Of a stretch of 64,000 nt of DNA, positions 9,911 through 21,600 are shown piece by piece. Each line of letters opens with the position of its first letter. The first letter of the stretch is position 1. The DNA comes from Ustulina deusta. Lineage: Eukaryota > Ascomycota > Sordariomycetes > Xylariales > Xylariaceae. The stretch is taken from the NCBI GenBank assembly GCA_023159155.1, contig JAJNNX010000031.1, positions 310,001 through 374,000 of the forward strand. The letters run 5' to 3'. The notes under the pieces are model-generated. The model was not told the origin of the DNA. It was given only the letters and a program-made list of their open reading frames with translations, and did not search any database. The position numbers were made by a program, and so were the translations under genes.

Positions 9911-12900
9911 TGTGTACGGCCTGGCGAAAGCGAAGTTGCGATGGTTGTGTGAAAGACGGCTGAGTTTGGCTGGAGCGGGGTGTGAAAGGACGGGAGAGGC
10001 GCAAGCAAAGTCTCGAAACAGAAAAGAAAAGAGGTAGGGAGGAGGAGACCTCGGCAGCAAGCAGACAACAATGCAACAGTGGGTCAGGGGCCCGTGGCAG
10101 GAAACAGTAGAGACAGACAGCCAGCGTCAGAGAGTCGTTTGTGCAGGTAGTAGACGCATAGCTTTGGGATACGATGGCAGGGGGGGCAAAGAGGAAAAGA
10201 CTGATGTCGACGAAGATATCAGAACCGCACACTCACTTACACCCAACCCGCTAACCTGCTGTGGTCTGCATACAGTACAGGCCTTGAAGACCCGCCTGCA
10301 AGAGCCGAAGTAACAACTCTAACCCACTACGACGACGGGTCCTTAAGTACACAACATGGGAATCGGGGTCGGCCAATCAGCTGGCATCGAAGGCTTGATG
10401 GCCATCTCGACGAAAACAAGCTCAGCTTGCAGCACCTGCAGCGGTTTCAAGCTGTTCCGACGGAGCTATTGGATTGAGTGCTTTAGTACGATGTGACGGG
10501 GCACATATATGTATGCCACTTGCATGCCTGACAGGCCCCGCCATCAGGGGGTTACAGTACCGGCACGGCAGTCCACCCCCTTCGTGACGTTTCTTGACCG
10601 GTAACAGGGGGAGGGCGAGGGGGTGGTGGGGTGGTGGTCGTCTACTAATAGTAGGTACAGTAGTAGATCCGTCGAGTTGGTTGTCTCCACTGTTATTAAA
10701 TGGACCAGACTAGGATGCGCAGCCGGGGTATTCATTCGTGTTGATAACGTAGGTACCGCTTCTCTTTCTCTTTACATATTGAAGCTCAACAAGTATCTAT
10801 CTTCACCAACCAGCATTGTAACCTAGCTCCGCATGGAATTCAAGCCTGTTCTGATGGGCAGCCTTCTAGATCAAAAGGTAGCAGTTTTCAGGTAATTTAC
10901 TATCCACCAATACACTTTCACACTTTAGTATGAAGAGATATAAGCACTTGAATTTTTAAATAGCAATATAGCCTCTAAAGATTTACTTACATGGTAGAAC
11001 TTTGATAGATGTAGCAACTATCACTGTCAAGTCGATATGCTTTGTGTTGGTCACATCGCCGTCCCTCCGTCTTGTGTCTTGCAAATTGTTGGCAACGACG
11101 ACAAAACGTTCGAGGTTTCTTCTCCATGTCTTTGATCAGAAAACTTCACCTTGGTCACTCCGAAAGGGGAGTTTTAGAAAGCTCCTCGAGCCATCATCCA
11201 CCGGTGTTCTATGCAGCTTAGGCAATCCGATGTAAGTGTCAGGTCCCGGATCTGGGAATCGGGGGACAACAGAATGCAAACGAAATAGGGGGAAACGTAC
11301 GAGGCCGACCGCGCCACCTATTCTCACGAGCCATGCAGTTAATATCACGTCTACTCACGCAAGACCTTGAGAAATCTTAGCCTACCTCTAGGGGCCACTT
11401 GTAAGGCTTTTTGGCATTATCCAGCTTGCGGGATAGCTAGCGGTATGCTAGGGAAATAGCAAAGCGCATCAGGCCTAGGATCTAGGTCGATCTAAACAAG
11501 TAAGGCATAGTGGGTGCCTCTAATATTCTGTTAGAAAGTTTGGTTGATCGCAGAGCGAAGAGGTGAGGCGGTAGTGTACACAGCTATCACGCAGCTGTAG
11601 AGAAAACCCTACTATTGATTGACGGCCCCACAAAGTAGAACCACGGTTCTCCGTTCTCATCTTGCGTGCAGCGTGGAATGACCGGCATAGACAAGCCTGC
11701 AAGGAGTGCCACTTGGTTAACTTCGACTAGGTCTGCATGGCGGACCCGATCCTAAAAGCCTATCAGAAGTAATAAAGACCATTCGCCGACCTTGAATCGC
11801 TGTGATACAGCTGTCATGCCAACCTAGCATCCCTGAATCTGTGATCTCTTCTTTCAGCGTCTCGAAAAGTTGTGACCCTTCCATCTTGACCGCTTTAGCT
11901 ATTATTACACACAACTGCCTGCGGAATACGTGCTTTATAAAGCATGCTGTCCTGGTTTCGAGCCTTCTGTTGGCACCCAAGCCGCAGAAGGGTCCTCCTT
12001 GGTCCATACATGTATCTTCTCAATAAGCATTTTACGCACAGCCTGTTAAATATGGTAATTTATAGGCTGTTTACCGGCTTCTAAATGTATAATTCCACGC
12101 TATTGTAGAAGTAATCGCGATGCTAAATCTTTTAAAATGGGGGTTTTTCTTCTTCTGTTTATTGACTTGTAATATAGTGTTGCTTTAGGAGGGTATTACT
12201 ATCAGCCGTTGGTAATTTCCTGTCATGATACTTGTTATGTAAAGCTCGGGTCTTTTGATATTTATTACTTAGTTATACCAAAACAGCCTTTATCGAGAAA
12301 TGTGCGTCAGCCCTCTACAAACTAGTCTGGCACCTGTGATGGACTTAGATGGAATGACTGGATAACGCCTGCGTCCATTAAAAAATAATCCAAATTAGCC
12401 CGTTATTTAGTGAAATCTGAAAGCAATTCAAAATAAACTGTTGTTTTGATTTTATTGTAGTCTGGTCTTCACAGCTACGTTAGTGAACGCAGGGTTTTGA
12501 GTGTGCTATACAACGAATACGATTTGTCTTTTCGTCTGTTGACTGCCGGTCCCGAAGAAATCTGATATCTTCGTTCACCAACGATAGCTTCGGTAACAAC
12601 TCAAGTAGCGTTTTCGGCTTACAACGCCTACCATACGCAGAGCGTGGCACTAGTATTAGAATGCAGGTCGGCAACCCTTCCGGGACCAATCTAGGCACCA
12701 GCCACCACATTTCGAACTGCCAGTGAAGAACATTTGCCCCGATAAACGAGACAAATATTGGTTTAGGGATGGCAAAGCAATAAGCTAGCCATAAGGGATA
12801 TTGCCCTAAAGACCTGAAGACAGCCATACAGCCTATATATTATCTGGCTGTAGACAGCAAAGGCAGTCTCCAGGGGATCTGTCTTCGTATTTTATTTTTA

Positions 12901-13962
12901 TTCTATTCCGTTGAACGGTCATTGTTGAACCATGTCGAGAGAAGATCTTTCCAGGAACCATAGCCCTGAGACGTCTCCAAGCGTTCTTCGTAGACGCACG
13001 TTTACGATAGGGTTGATATGTATGATATCATCTTGAAACAAAAATCGCAGTTAATCATTCCATCTTTGTGTACCGTAGATCACCAACCAATATCTTATCC
13101 GTACCCAAATAGTCCTGTGATGATATTTCACTTGCCGATACGTCAACTAGAGTTAATCGTGTGAGCTACGTTAAGGATGGAAACGATTTACTAGCCGTTC
13201 CGTGATATCTTGAACAGCTTCGCCGTGGGGCTATGGGGCCTATAAAAGAGAAGGTTCAAAATTGTGACAGGCAAATATCAAGCTGCCTTTATGACGTAGA
13301 TCCAACCTCGCCTAGACCGATCGAAAGTCAATATATGCAGTTACCCAACACCTCATAGGTATCAGGTATTTATAGGTACCTACCTACCTAACCTACGACC
13401 TCTAAGGTACATAACCTACAACATCCCGCTGTTTTCCGGAACACAGGGTTTTGCAGTGCGCAAGACTTTCTTCATTGCTAAATTAAGGTAAGAAAAAAGA
13501 TGAGAGTTTGATCTCTTGTACATATAGCCTCCGCCACTTCTTACTGTGGCAATCAACCCATCCTATTTCCTACGAGTAATGAACCCAGCCCTACATATTC
13601 CAGACTAGACGAACCTAAACCTGTAGCGAAAACCGCATCGAGAAGATAAAACCCAGCAAACATGGACAAAGCCCATTGACGTTAGACAGAATTCCATTCT
13701 TAACTGCATTATTGGGTGCTTACAATAACAGAGCAGACATAGCACGGTGTGTGTTGCCGATTTTACAATAAGCAGCGGCTCCATCAATACCTGTGTGACA
13801 AATGTAACGTTATGGAAGCGACTTGGCTACTCAGTGTCTACTACACCCGAGCCTTGTCTCACTCATTTACCAACAGTTAGGGTTGTTTGACGACTTATCA
13901 GCCCTGTCAAGCCATATCTCCATCCCTCGATACGACCCATAGATTCCGTCCATGGTATCCCA
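9911..13962. other. 4 kb gene-poor spacer
   Basis: No gene could be supported. The first 400 bases are the PRXL2-like 5' side. From about 10.8 to 13.5 kb base composition becomes AT-richer, with short broken frames, for example minus-strand frames at 11717-12007 and 12480-12827 that resemble nothing I know. This may be decayed repeat DNA, but no terminal repeats or transposase motifs are visible. TAGGTACCTA occurs at 13373-13382. Confidence 0.5.
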
Positions 13963-15576
13963 ATGACTCAACTCGTCGTCGTCGTCGTCGTCCTACTAGT
14001 CGCCGCTTTGCTTCAGCCAGCTTCGGCAGAATGCAGCCTCGTCAAACGAGGATTATCGAGGGATCTGCTCTTGCTGGGCACCGTGCTCGCAGATAGCGGT
14101 GCGCAGCGAGATTCCGCCATCTTCGTCCAGGGGGGCAGGATCGCCTACGTCGGCGATGTCTGCGGCCTCGGCACGAGAGCCGGCGGCGATGCCAGCGTGT
14201 TGAACTGCACGGGATCCGTGATATCCCCCGGCTTCATCAACACCCATGAGCACATCGACTACTCTACCGTCGCCCCCTTCCCGGATCTCGGAGAGCGGGT
14301 GAGACACCGCCATGATTGGCGTCTGGGTACGCGCAATTACACCATGCGAGCCGTGTCCGTCAACGGTAGCAAAGTTGACGCCACGGCGTGGGGTGAGCTA
14401 CGCCATATGTTCTCGGGGACCACGTCCATAATCGGTGGGGAGAGTGAGTAATTCTCAGAGTCATATTCTTCCTGTTTCTGGCCACAGTTACGGTAGAAAG
14501 TCCCCTGTTAGGCCAAATTCAATGCCTTGAAAGCTTCCAACAGCTTCGAAGCCCTCCGGATCACGCTCAACGTGGGAATTACTGACCGAAAGCGCCCAGT
14601 GGTCCCAGGCCTAGCCCGGAATCTCGATTTTGTAGACGGGCTAGAAGAAGGACTCGACGGCCGCGTCGTGATCTACGACACGTTTCCCCTCAAGGATGCA
14701 CTCGGGATAATGCGGAGCAACGACTGCGACTACGGGGCCAATCCCATCGATCGGGCTACGGCGATGAATTACCATCGGTACATCGGCCATATCGGCGAGG
14801 GCGTCGACATCGAGGCAGCCAACGAGTTCACATGCCTGTCTAACGCGACCTTCGACACGACGCCCGCTCTCGGCGGCGGCGGGCTAAGCGCCGATATTAT
14901 CGCCGCAAATGTAGCCCTGGTCCACGCGTTGGGTTTGACGCCGGGGGACTTCGATATAGTCGCGGCCCGAGGGGCCAAGATCGTCTGGTCACCTCGTAGC
15001 AACATGTATCTCTACGGCAAAACGCTGAATGTGAGGTACCTGCTAGAGGCGGGGATAACGGTCGCGCTTGGCACGGACTGGCTTCCCTCCGGATCAGCTA
15101 CTATGGCGAGAGAAGCGGTGTGCGCCGCCTTGGCCACGGATGAGATCTACGACGTGAAACTCTCGGCGAAGGTGTTATGGGAGATGGCGACGATCAATGC
15201 TGCGATGGTGGCCGGGTTCGAGGACCAGCTCGGCTCTCTCGAAGTCGGAAAGCTGGCCGATATTGTAGTTTTCGGAGGTAAGCCTCAGGGGAGCGGAGAG
15301 TATGCAGTGGACCCATTTGAACAGGCTATCTTCGCCCCCCAAGAACAGATTGAACTTGTTCTACGCGGGGGGAAGATCCTCCTCGCGAGCTCTGGGATAA
15401 GAGACTTGACTTCAGGAACATGCGAACTAGTCGCTTTCGGCAACTCGGATAAGATAGCGTGTGTTGCCGACGAGCTAGGTTCTTCGTTCAAGGAGTTAGA
15501 AGCTTCACTTCAGGGTGCATATCCCGTCGTGTTACCAGATGTGCCTCCATATGAGCCAACATGTACGCAACGATAG
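13963..15576 (+). CDS. Secreted amidohydrolase-superfamily metal-dependent hydrolase
   Basis: Exons 13963-14443 and 14600-15576 join in phase 1 to give 485 residues. A signal peptide (about 1-22) has a run of valines made by a GTC repeat and ends at PASA. The (beta/alpha)8 metallo-hydrolase begins with the composite-sheet strand. It shows the metal-binding NTHEH (His95 and His97), GLARNLD after the intron, a later RYIGHIGEG histidine (about 224), and the GTDW aspartate (Asp320) in LGTDWLPSGS. It ends with the LGSLEVGKLADIVVF motif typical of the cytosine-deaminase/chlorohydrolase branch. Cys-containing, N-glycosylation-like sites fit an extracellular enzyme. The substrate cannot be told. The intron has an ATTACTGAC branch site 17 nt before cag. 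TOM70 lies downstream on the other strand. Confidence 0.85.
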
Positions 15577-16662
15577 TTAGCTATAACCAAGATAGCCAGA
15601 GATTCGTAAAACCATACTGATCAAGCTATCTGCCCATACTTGCACCCTTTCCCAATAGGATTTTGAGTTACAGAAACATCTTTTCAGAGTTCGTCTAAAG
15701 AAGAACTATTGCCTATTATTCTACAGGGCCGACTGTGCTGAACTTGGCGTCCTATCAGGCTCAAGGAGAGCTCAAGACGAGCTGCGTCCATTTTCTGATC
15801 TCTTCAGAAAGGGCCACACATGTCGAGTGGAAATTGGACATGGCGCACCTTCGCAGAGATTGTGTGGTTTTCCGGATGAATGATAAGTGAGAGAGAGCCC
15901 GAGCCCTCACTGCGACACCACACTAGATACTTACCTACCTCTCCATTACTCACTGCTTATCGTAAACAATCGCCGCATCACCACGCAACAAAAGACGGCG
16001 ACAAAGAGGGAGAGAAAAAACCCAGCCGGGACTTGTAATTAGAGGAGTCACACTAATTGATTGAAACCTACCATAACACCTGCTTTGGGGGGGTTACTAT
16101 CGAGATTTACGTCTCTGTCCTCTTCATAACTGTCTAACCACTGATTTGGTGCAATTATCACATGTACTTATTCCATGTCTCCAAGTATACGCCAGAAACA
16201 TGAAATACAAAAAGGGAACTAAAAATTAATCGCAAATGAAACAACCATATATCACAAGCAAGGACCCAAAACAAGACAAATCCATTAAGTTTAACTGTTT
16301 TTTTTTGGTTTTTGTTTTTTGTTAACATTGATCAGCTCACGTCGTCCTCTTCATAGAGACAGAGGTATTAGTAGATAAATATATACAGTAATTGGTACAG
16401 TAGTATGCGATTATGTTGTACTGGGACTCTCAGCAATATAGCCTGCCAGCCTGCCAGCCTGCCAACATAGCCAGGCAGAGTCCCGAAGACCACCAGGTTT
16501 TCCCTTCCAATGAGTGAACGGGATTCGCCAAACTCGCAAGAGTTGTACAACTTAACACCTCCATGCGGTTTCGCTAAATCATCCTGCGCCAGTACACATG
16601 CTACAAACTAACCGTCGACGACAGCTGAGACGGAGGAGGTCCTTGCCAAGCAAGCCCAGTCC
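15577..16662. other. Convergent spacer between the amidohydrolase and TOM70
   Basis: 3' flanks of two convergent genes. T-rich stretch near 16300-16325; CCAGCCTG triplication near 16442-16463. No gene seen. Confidence 0.5.
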
Positions 16663-18740
16663 TCAGTGGGAGCCACCAGGGAACGCACTAGACATACCTT
16701 GTCCCATACCTTGCAGTTTAGCTGCAAGTTGAGGGTAGTTCTCCTGAACTTGGATTTGGGTTCTTGTCGCCTCAGCATAAGAGAGAGCATTAACAATTTC
16801 TCCCGGGGTTCTGGCCAACTCAGCAGCTCTCTCAAAATACTTGAGTGCGTCGGTGACCTTGCCTTGCTGCAAGAGAAGCTGTGCCATTGTAGCAACAGCG
16901 ATATCGCACTCAGGATCAACTACACAAACTAGTAAGCAAACGTGTGCGGGATATGGTCATCAAGAGCTACTTACTAATCAAAGCCTTCTCGCAGAGATGC
17001 TCTGCCTCGGCAAAATCGGACTTCTGTTGGAACAGTGTGAGCGCCTTGTTGATTAGAGGCAGGACATTCATTGACATGGGTTTAGTCTGTTTCTCCATCT
17101 CCATAGCGGTATCAAACTGCTGAATAGCTTCGCCAAAGTTGCCCTGGTCAAGAAGCAGCTCGCCATAGTAGTTATATACATCTGCTACCCGGCTGAAGTT
17201 CTTAATGCACCGACGGAAGGTAGCCATGGATGAGGCGACGGAGCCCATCTTGTACTGTGTCACACCAAGTTGGATATGAGAGAAGATGAAGGTATTATCA
17301 AGGTCAATAGACTTCTGGTAATCCTTTGCCGCGTTTTGCCACTCGCCATGGATGAAATGGAGTTGGGCACGATGATAGTAAATGTCGGGATCATCCGCAT
17401 TATATTTGATAGCGCTTTCGATATCTTCAGTGGCCTGATCACGATTCCCTATATTCATGTTAGGTAATGATTCACAGAGTGGGCGGTTGTATGTGTCTTA
17501 CCCATCTCTAGATACATGCTCGCACGTTTCACGTAGCTCTGGGTCATCGAGGGATCAAGCTCAATGCTCTTATTCAAGTCGTCCAGGGCCTGGTCCTGCG
17601 ACCCCCGCAGGCACCTGAAGGTGCCGCGCATATTGTAGGCAAGGGCTTCGAATTTTCCCAAATCTCCGAGCTCAAGAGCCTGCTCAAAGGCAACGGCAGC
17701 CTCTTCATAACCGTCATGCGTCTTCTTCTCCATAGCTCGGAGACCAATCTGTAACTGGCCCTTTCCGGTACCATCAGAGAGGTCGACGGAATCCTCCAAA
17801 CCAGCAGGTCGAGACTTCTCGCGGAAGCTCTGAATGTAATTGGAAACAAATGTGGGGCTTGGGAGCTTGTTAGGATTCTTAGTCCTCAAGATCCCCTCGG
17901 CCTTCTGCTCGGCAACCTTTTTGAGCAGCTTCTCAACTGACGTAGCACTGTTCTGGTTCCGGAACTCGTCGATGATGCAGCTGGCGGTGAAATCCAATAG
18001 AGACTCGCTGTACTTTTCAAGATGCTCGTAGGCATTGGCTCGTCGGTTCAGGGCCTTGATGTACAAGGGATCGAGGTTGAGGGCCGCAGTTGTATCCTCG
18101 ACAACCTTCTCCCACTCGCTGAGGGCATTGTAGCAGGCAGCTCTGTTAGAGTAGAATATGGGGTCGGGCTTGCATATGATGGCTTTCGAGTATAGGTCGA
18201 TGGCCTTGTTATAATCCTTACTGCCATACGCCTTGTTACCAGCGGCCTTTAACTTCTGGGCGAATTCATTTCGCTGCTCGGCTGTGAGAGCAGTGACTGT
18301 GGTCTCGTCAATGTCGGGAAGCTCATCGGTACTCTCCGCGGTGGCGGGCCTGGGCTGTTCTGGGGCAACAGTGGCCGGCCTCGCGCCAGCCTCGGCCTGG
18401 CGTTCTGCCTCCTTTCTTTTCCGTCTCTCCTTCTTGCTCAGTCTGGGTTGCGCAGATCCCTTGGACTGCTATACATGCATCAGACAACCATCAGTTCAAG
18501 CGGGCAGCCCAACGAGATAGTGAGCTGCGGATCGGTGGAACGGCTTACCACATCGCCATTCAGGTAGTATACCACGCCAGCCCCCGTGACAACGACTGCA
18601 ACTCCGGCAATTGTGTAGACTAATGCCTTGTTCTCAGATGCCCAGTTGGTGAATCGGTCCCAGACCGAAGACTCGACAGGAACAGCAATGGGCTTGGCCA
18701 GCTTCGGCAGAGGCGGTCGTGCTGCGGAGGCGCCAGACAT
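16663..18740 (-). CDS. tom70: Mitochondrial import receptor TOM70 (TPR protein)
   Basis: This outer-membrane receptor binds Hsp70/Hsp90-delivered carrier precursors. Exons 18740-18549, 18468-17502, 17448-16975 and 16919-16663 join in agreeing phases to give about 629 residues. The N-terminal anchor lies at about 39-60 ([20 protein letters not shown]). A charged linker ([16 protein letters not shown]) follows, then the clamp TPRs beginning [19 protein letters not shown]. The TPR superhelix runs to [19 protein letters not shown], with a Gly/Met-rich end. Intron 1 may end at tag or at the next cag three bases on, changing one Gln. The last intron ends with gtgtag. Length and order match fungal TOM70. 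The start ATG gives [17 protein letters not shown] just ahead of the membrane segment. Confidence 0.93.
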
Positions 18741-19529
18741 GATCGAAATGGGTCGAATAATTATAGGAGGAAGGTCCGGCGTGTACGACAAGGTGTTTCT
18801 GGGGATGGGGCACGACGCCGTGAACGAAGAAGAGGAGAGGTCGGCGGATTGCACAGATCAAGGCGGATGGATGATGTAGTGTGATAGAGAGGGTCCGTTG
18901 GTAGTGCGGTCGGCAATGATGCGCTTTTGGAGGAGCTTGATAAGTTAAAAAAAATTAGTAGCGCGACCCGAGGCTTGGCACTTAATCAACTTGGTACCTA
19001 GAGCTCAACCAGCCCACCCCGCTCAGCTCTCGGAGGGACTTGTGGGCTATACTATTGTACCGAAATAGGTACTTAGTATACCTAGAGGAAAGTCTGCCCA
19101 CACCGTGTCGGCCACAGCTAAATTACGTATGCATTCGCTGATTGGTGTATGAGAGGGCAGTCGTCTGGCATGAGCTCATACGTATGTAGTCTAAATACCC
19201 TATCTAGACTAGCTCGCATTCGCTTTAACACGTCCATCTGCCTATGCCACAATTTTATCGCTTCTCGTCGAAATATAAGTTTTGTGGTTGTTCAAGCGGG
19301 ATGCGGATTGTGAGCCTCACACAACAAACAGATTTCTATAGGCTGGAGGTGGTACCACCGACCGAGGTTAGTACCTACTGATATGTTGTACACATTCTTC
19401 AAGTTTGCGATGGCGAATCGAGTTTCCCTCCTCATATTCTGCCTATTCATAAATATATATGGCACAGTAAAGTCAAATTTCATCTCTGACATTCTTCAGC
19501 AATTACTAGTCTAAATCTACAAAGACGAA
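18741..19529. other. Divergent spacer between TOM70 and the ADC-lyase-like gene
   Basis: Holds both promoters. No coding sequence supported. TAGGTACTTAG-type words occur near 19067. Confidence 0.5.
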
Positions 19530-20422
19530 ATGGACGGTCTCAAACTCTTCACCACTATCCGATGTGATCTAGGACTTTTAAAAGTCACTGGCCAAACGTC
19601 GACCGATGTTGGTTGGAACCAGAGTGTCTCTCCTTTCTATATGCTCGACTTCCACCGCGATCGTATGCTCAAGGCCGCCAACCACTGGGGCTGGGATGAT
19701 GCTGTTAGGACACTCGATGGGGAGGATGGCCTGAAATCTCTGGAGACCTTCTTACGAGAAAATGTTACAGACGTCGCTGACACGCCTTGCGCAGCCAAGA
19801 TTCTTGTCGATCGAGATGGCACCTTGAGTATTGTAAAACGTCCAACGGGGCCGGTCCATCTAAATAATCTTTTTCCTTCACATCTCCCAGCACCATTGGG
19901 CAATGTTGCTAAGAATTCTTCGGACTTCAGCAGGGTTCCGGAGAGGAATTTCGACTATGAAATTCGGGTAGATGGGCAGACTACGGCAAAGTCTGAGTTC
20001 ACTCACTTCAAAACCACCCATAGGCCTATGTACGAAGAGGCAAGACATCGAGCTGGCATTAACAATCCCGCCGATAGGAGAGAGGTTCTCCTTGTCAACC
20101 AAAACGATGGATCCGTCATGGAAGGCAGCATTACAACGCCGTATTTCTGGAGGAACGGTAGATGGGTTACTCCACCAGTCGCGAGAGAATTCAATATCGC
20201 GCAAGGAAGTGGTGGTAACAGCGGCACAAGTAGAAGATGGGCGCTAGAAAGGTAAGTTTGGTGTTTTCTCGAACTGTGTGGTAGCTTGGGGCTTAGACTG
20301 AACTTGGTAGGAACCTCGTTGTTGAAGACGTCGTGTATGCCGATTCGCTTGTCGATGGAGAAGAATGCTGGATTAGCAATGGCGTAAGGGGCTTCATTCA
20401 TTGCAAAGTGAAACGTGTCTGA
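19530..20422 (+). CDS. Class IV PLP enzyme, probable aminodeoxychorismate lyase (ABZ2-like)
   Basis: Exons 19530-20251 and 20311-20422 join in phase 2 to give 277 residues. This fold-type IV family includes 4-amino-4-deoxychorismate lyase (p-aminobenzoate for folate) and branched-chain aminotransferases. Visible signatures are LFTTIRCD near the N-terminus, the FKTTHRPMYEEA segment with the candidate PLP-linking Lys161, and LLVNQNDGSVMEGS with Glu198 contacting the cofactor. A C-terminal end follows, DVVYADSLVDGEECWISNGV. The intron lies between ALER and NLVVEDV. The small size and SxVMEGSxxTPYFW pattern favour ADC lyase over an aminotransferase, but the substrate is inferred. It probably acts in the cytosol. 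The ATG at 19530 is preceded by AAAGACGAA, a fair start context. Confidence 0.78.
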
Positions 20423-21600
20423 ATTCCTAATTATCAGAATGGTAAATAGTCGTCTTCAACAGATTTTTAGGAGTCACGGATGCAGTTTGCAGCAGCCCGC
20501 GAAATACCCCGGTCGCTGTTCAGCCCTCCTGCAGACTGATTTATCTTTTCTCTGGTCGTATTGTTCGAATGTTGAAAGGCTATTCGACTTCGCACTGCTC
20601 TCTGTCGCTTTTCCATACCGTAACTGGAGTGAGGAGCCGTTGGCATTGCTCAGATTTAACCCATCCGATGCTCTGCTTCGCGTTCGAGGGATTACCCCTT
20701 TCTATGGGTCTTATGCCACGAATATTACCAGACCTGCTGGACTTGGAAATGTTAGCCCTATCCCGGTCAGAGTTGAAGGCGAAGTTGATGCAACGCCACG
20801 TATTCCGATCAAAGCAACAGTAGGGTCTACGGCAGTCAACACCTATCATGATCCTGTGAAGTGGTTGTTTCGATCAACGAAATATAAAGTTAGCGTTCAC
20901 ATGTCGATATTTCCGAATAACAATCCCTTAAGTCCATACGACCGAATGACCATAGCTTTTCCAGATGCTCTCGACAACGATTCCGCATGATGATAACGCA
21001 GCATACCAAATTGCGCGGCTTCCTTGTGTATCAATATCTATTCTTCTTCACCCGCACACTTATTTTCCAAGTCTGCAATTCGAGTTATAGTTTGGCCAGG
21101 ATGCTTGTGCAGTAGGCCATACAGCACGCAGCAAGCCGTCGCTTCCATATCGGCGAGAAATGTAGAATAGTAACAGTGGCAACTTGAACGCAGGCGCGTC
21201 TCACGCTAACACTATGTACAGAGCGTGCTTGCCCTTTCTCAATGAGGCCCTCCGAGTTACAACCCGTGCCTTCCCCAAAGCCCCTGAAACAAGACGAAAA
21301 GCAGAGTGGGAGTAAAGAGCACTCGAGTCTCTGGTTCACTTTCGGTCTAATACCTGAATAGAGCAACTTTCCCTCCCTCTTCTCCCCCCAACAGTCACCA
21401 CACCACCTTTTATTTTCCCAGACTACCTAAGGTATCCTCCCGCAGTACATACCCCAGTTTCGTCCATCCTGGAATACCTATAACATCAACAAGACTAACC
21501 TAATCTATTGTATCATTCGCTTGACCACTTGACAGTCTTCTCAAGTCTCGCTATAACATCGCCTGTGCAGTTGACGACCTTGTTGCGGAGAATACCAACC
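20423..21600. other. Spacer between the ADC-lyase-like gene and the protease gene
   Basis: No gene is firmly supported. A 183-codon frame from an ATG at 20439 to 20990 stays open, but I recognise no domain and its codon use is weak. The rest is a pyrimidine-rich promoter. Confidence 0.4.
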
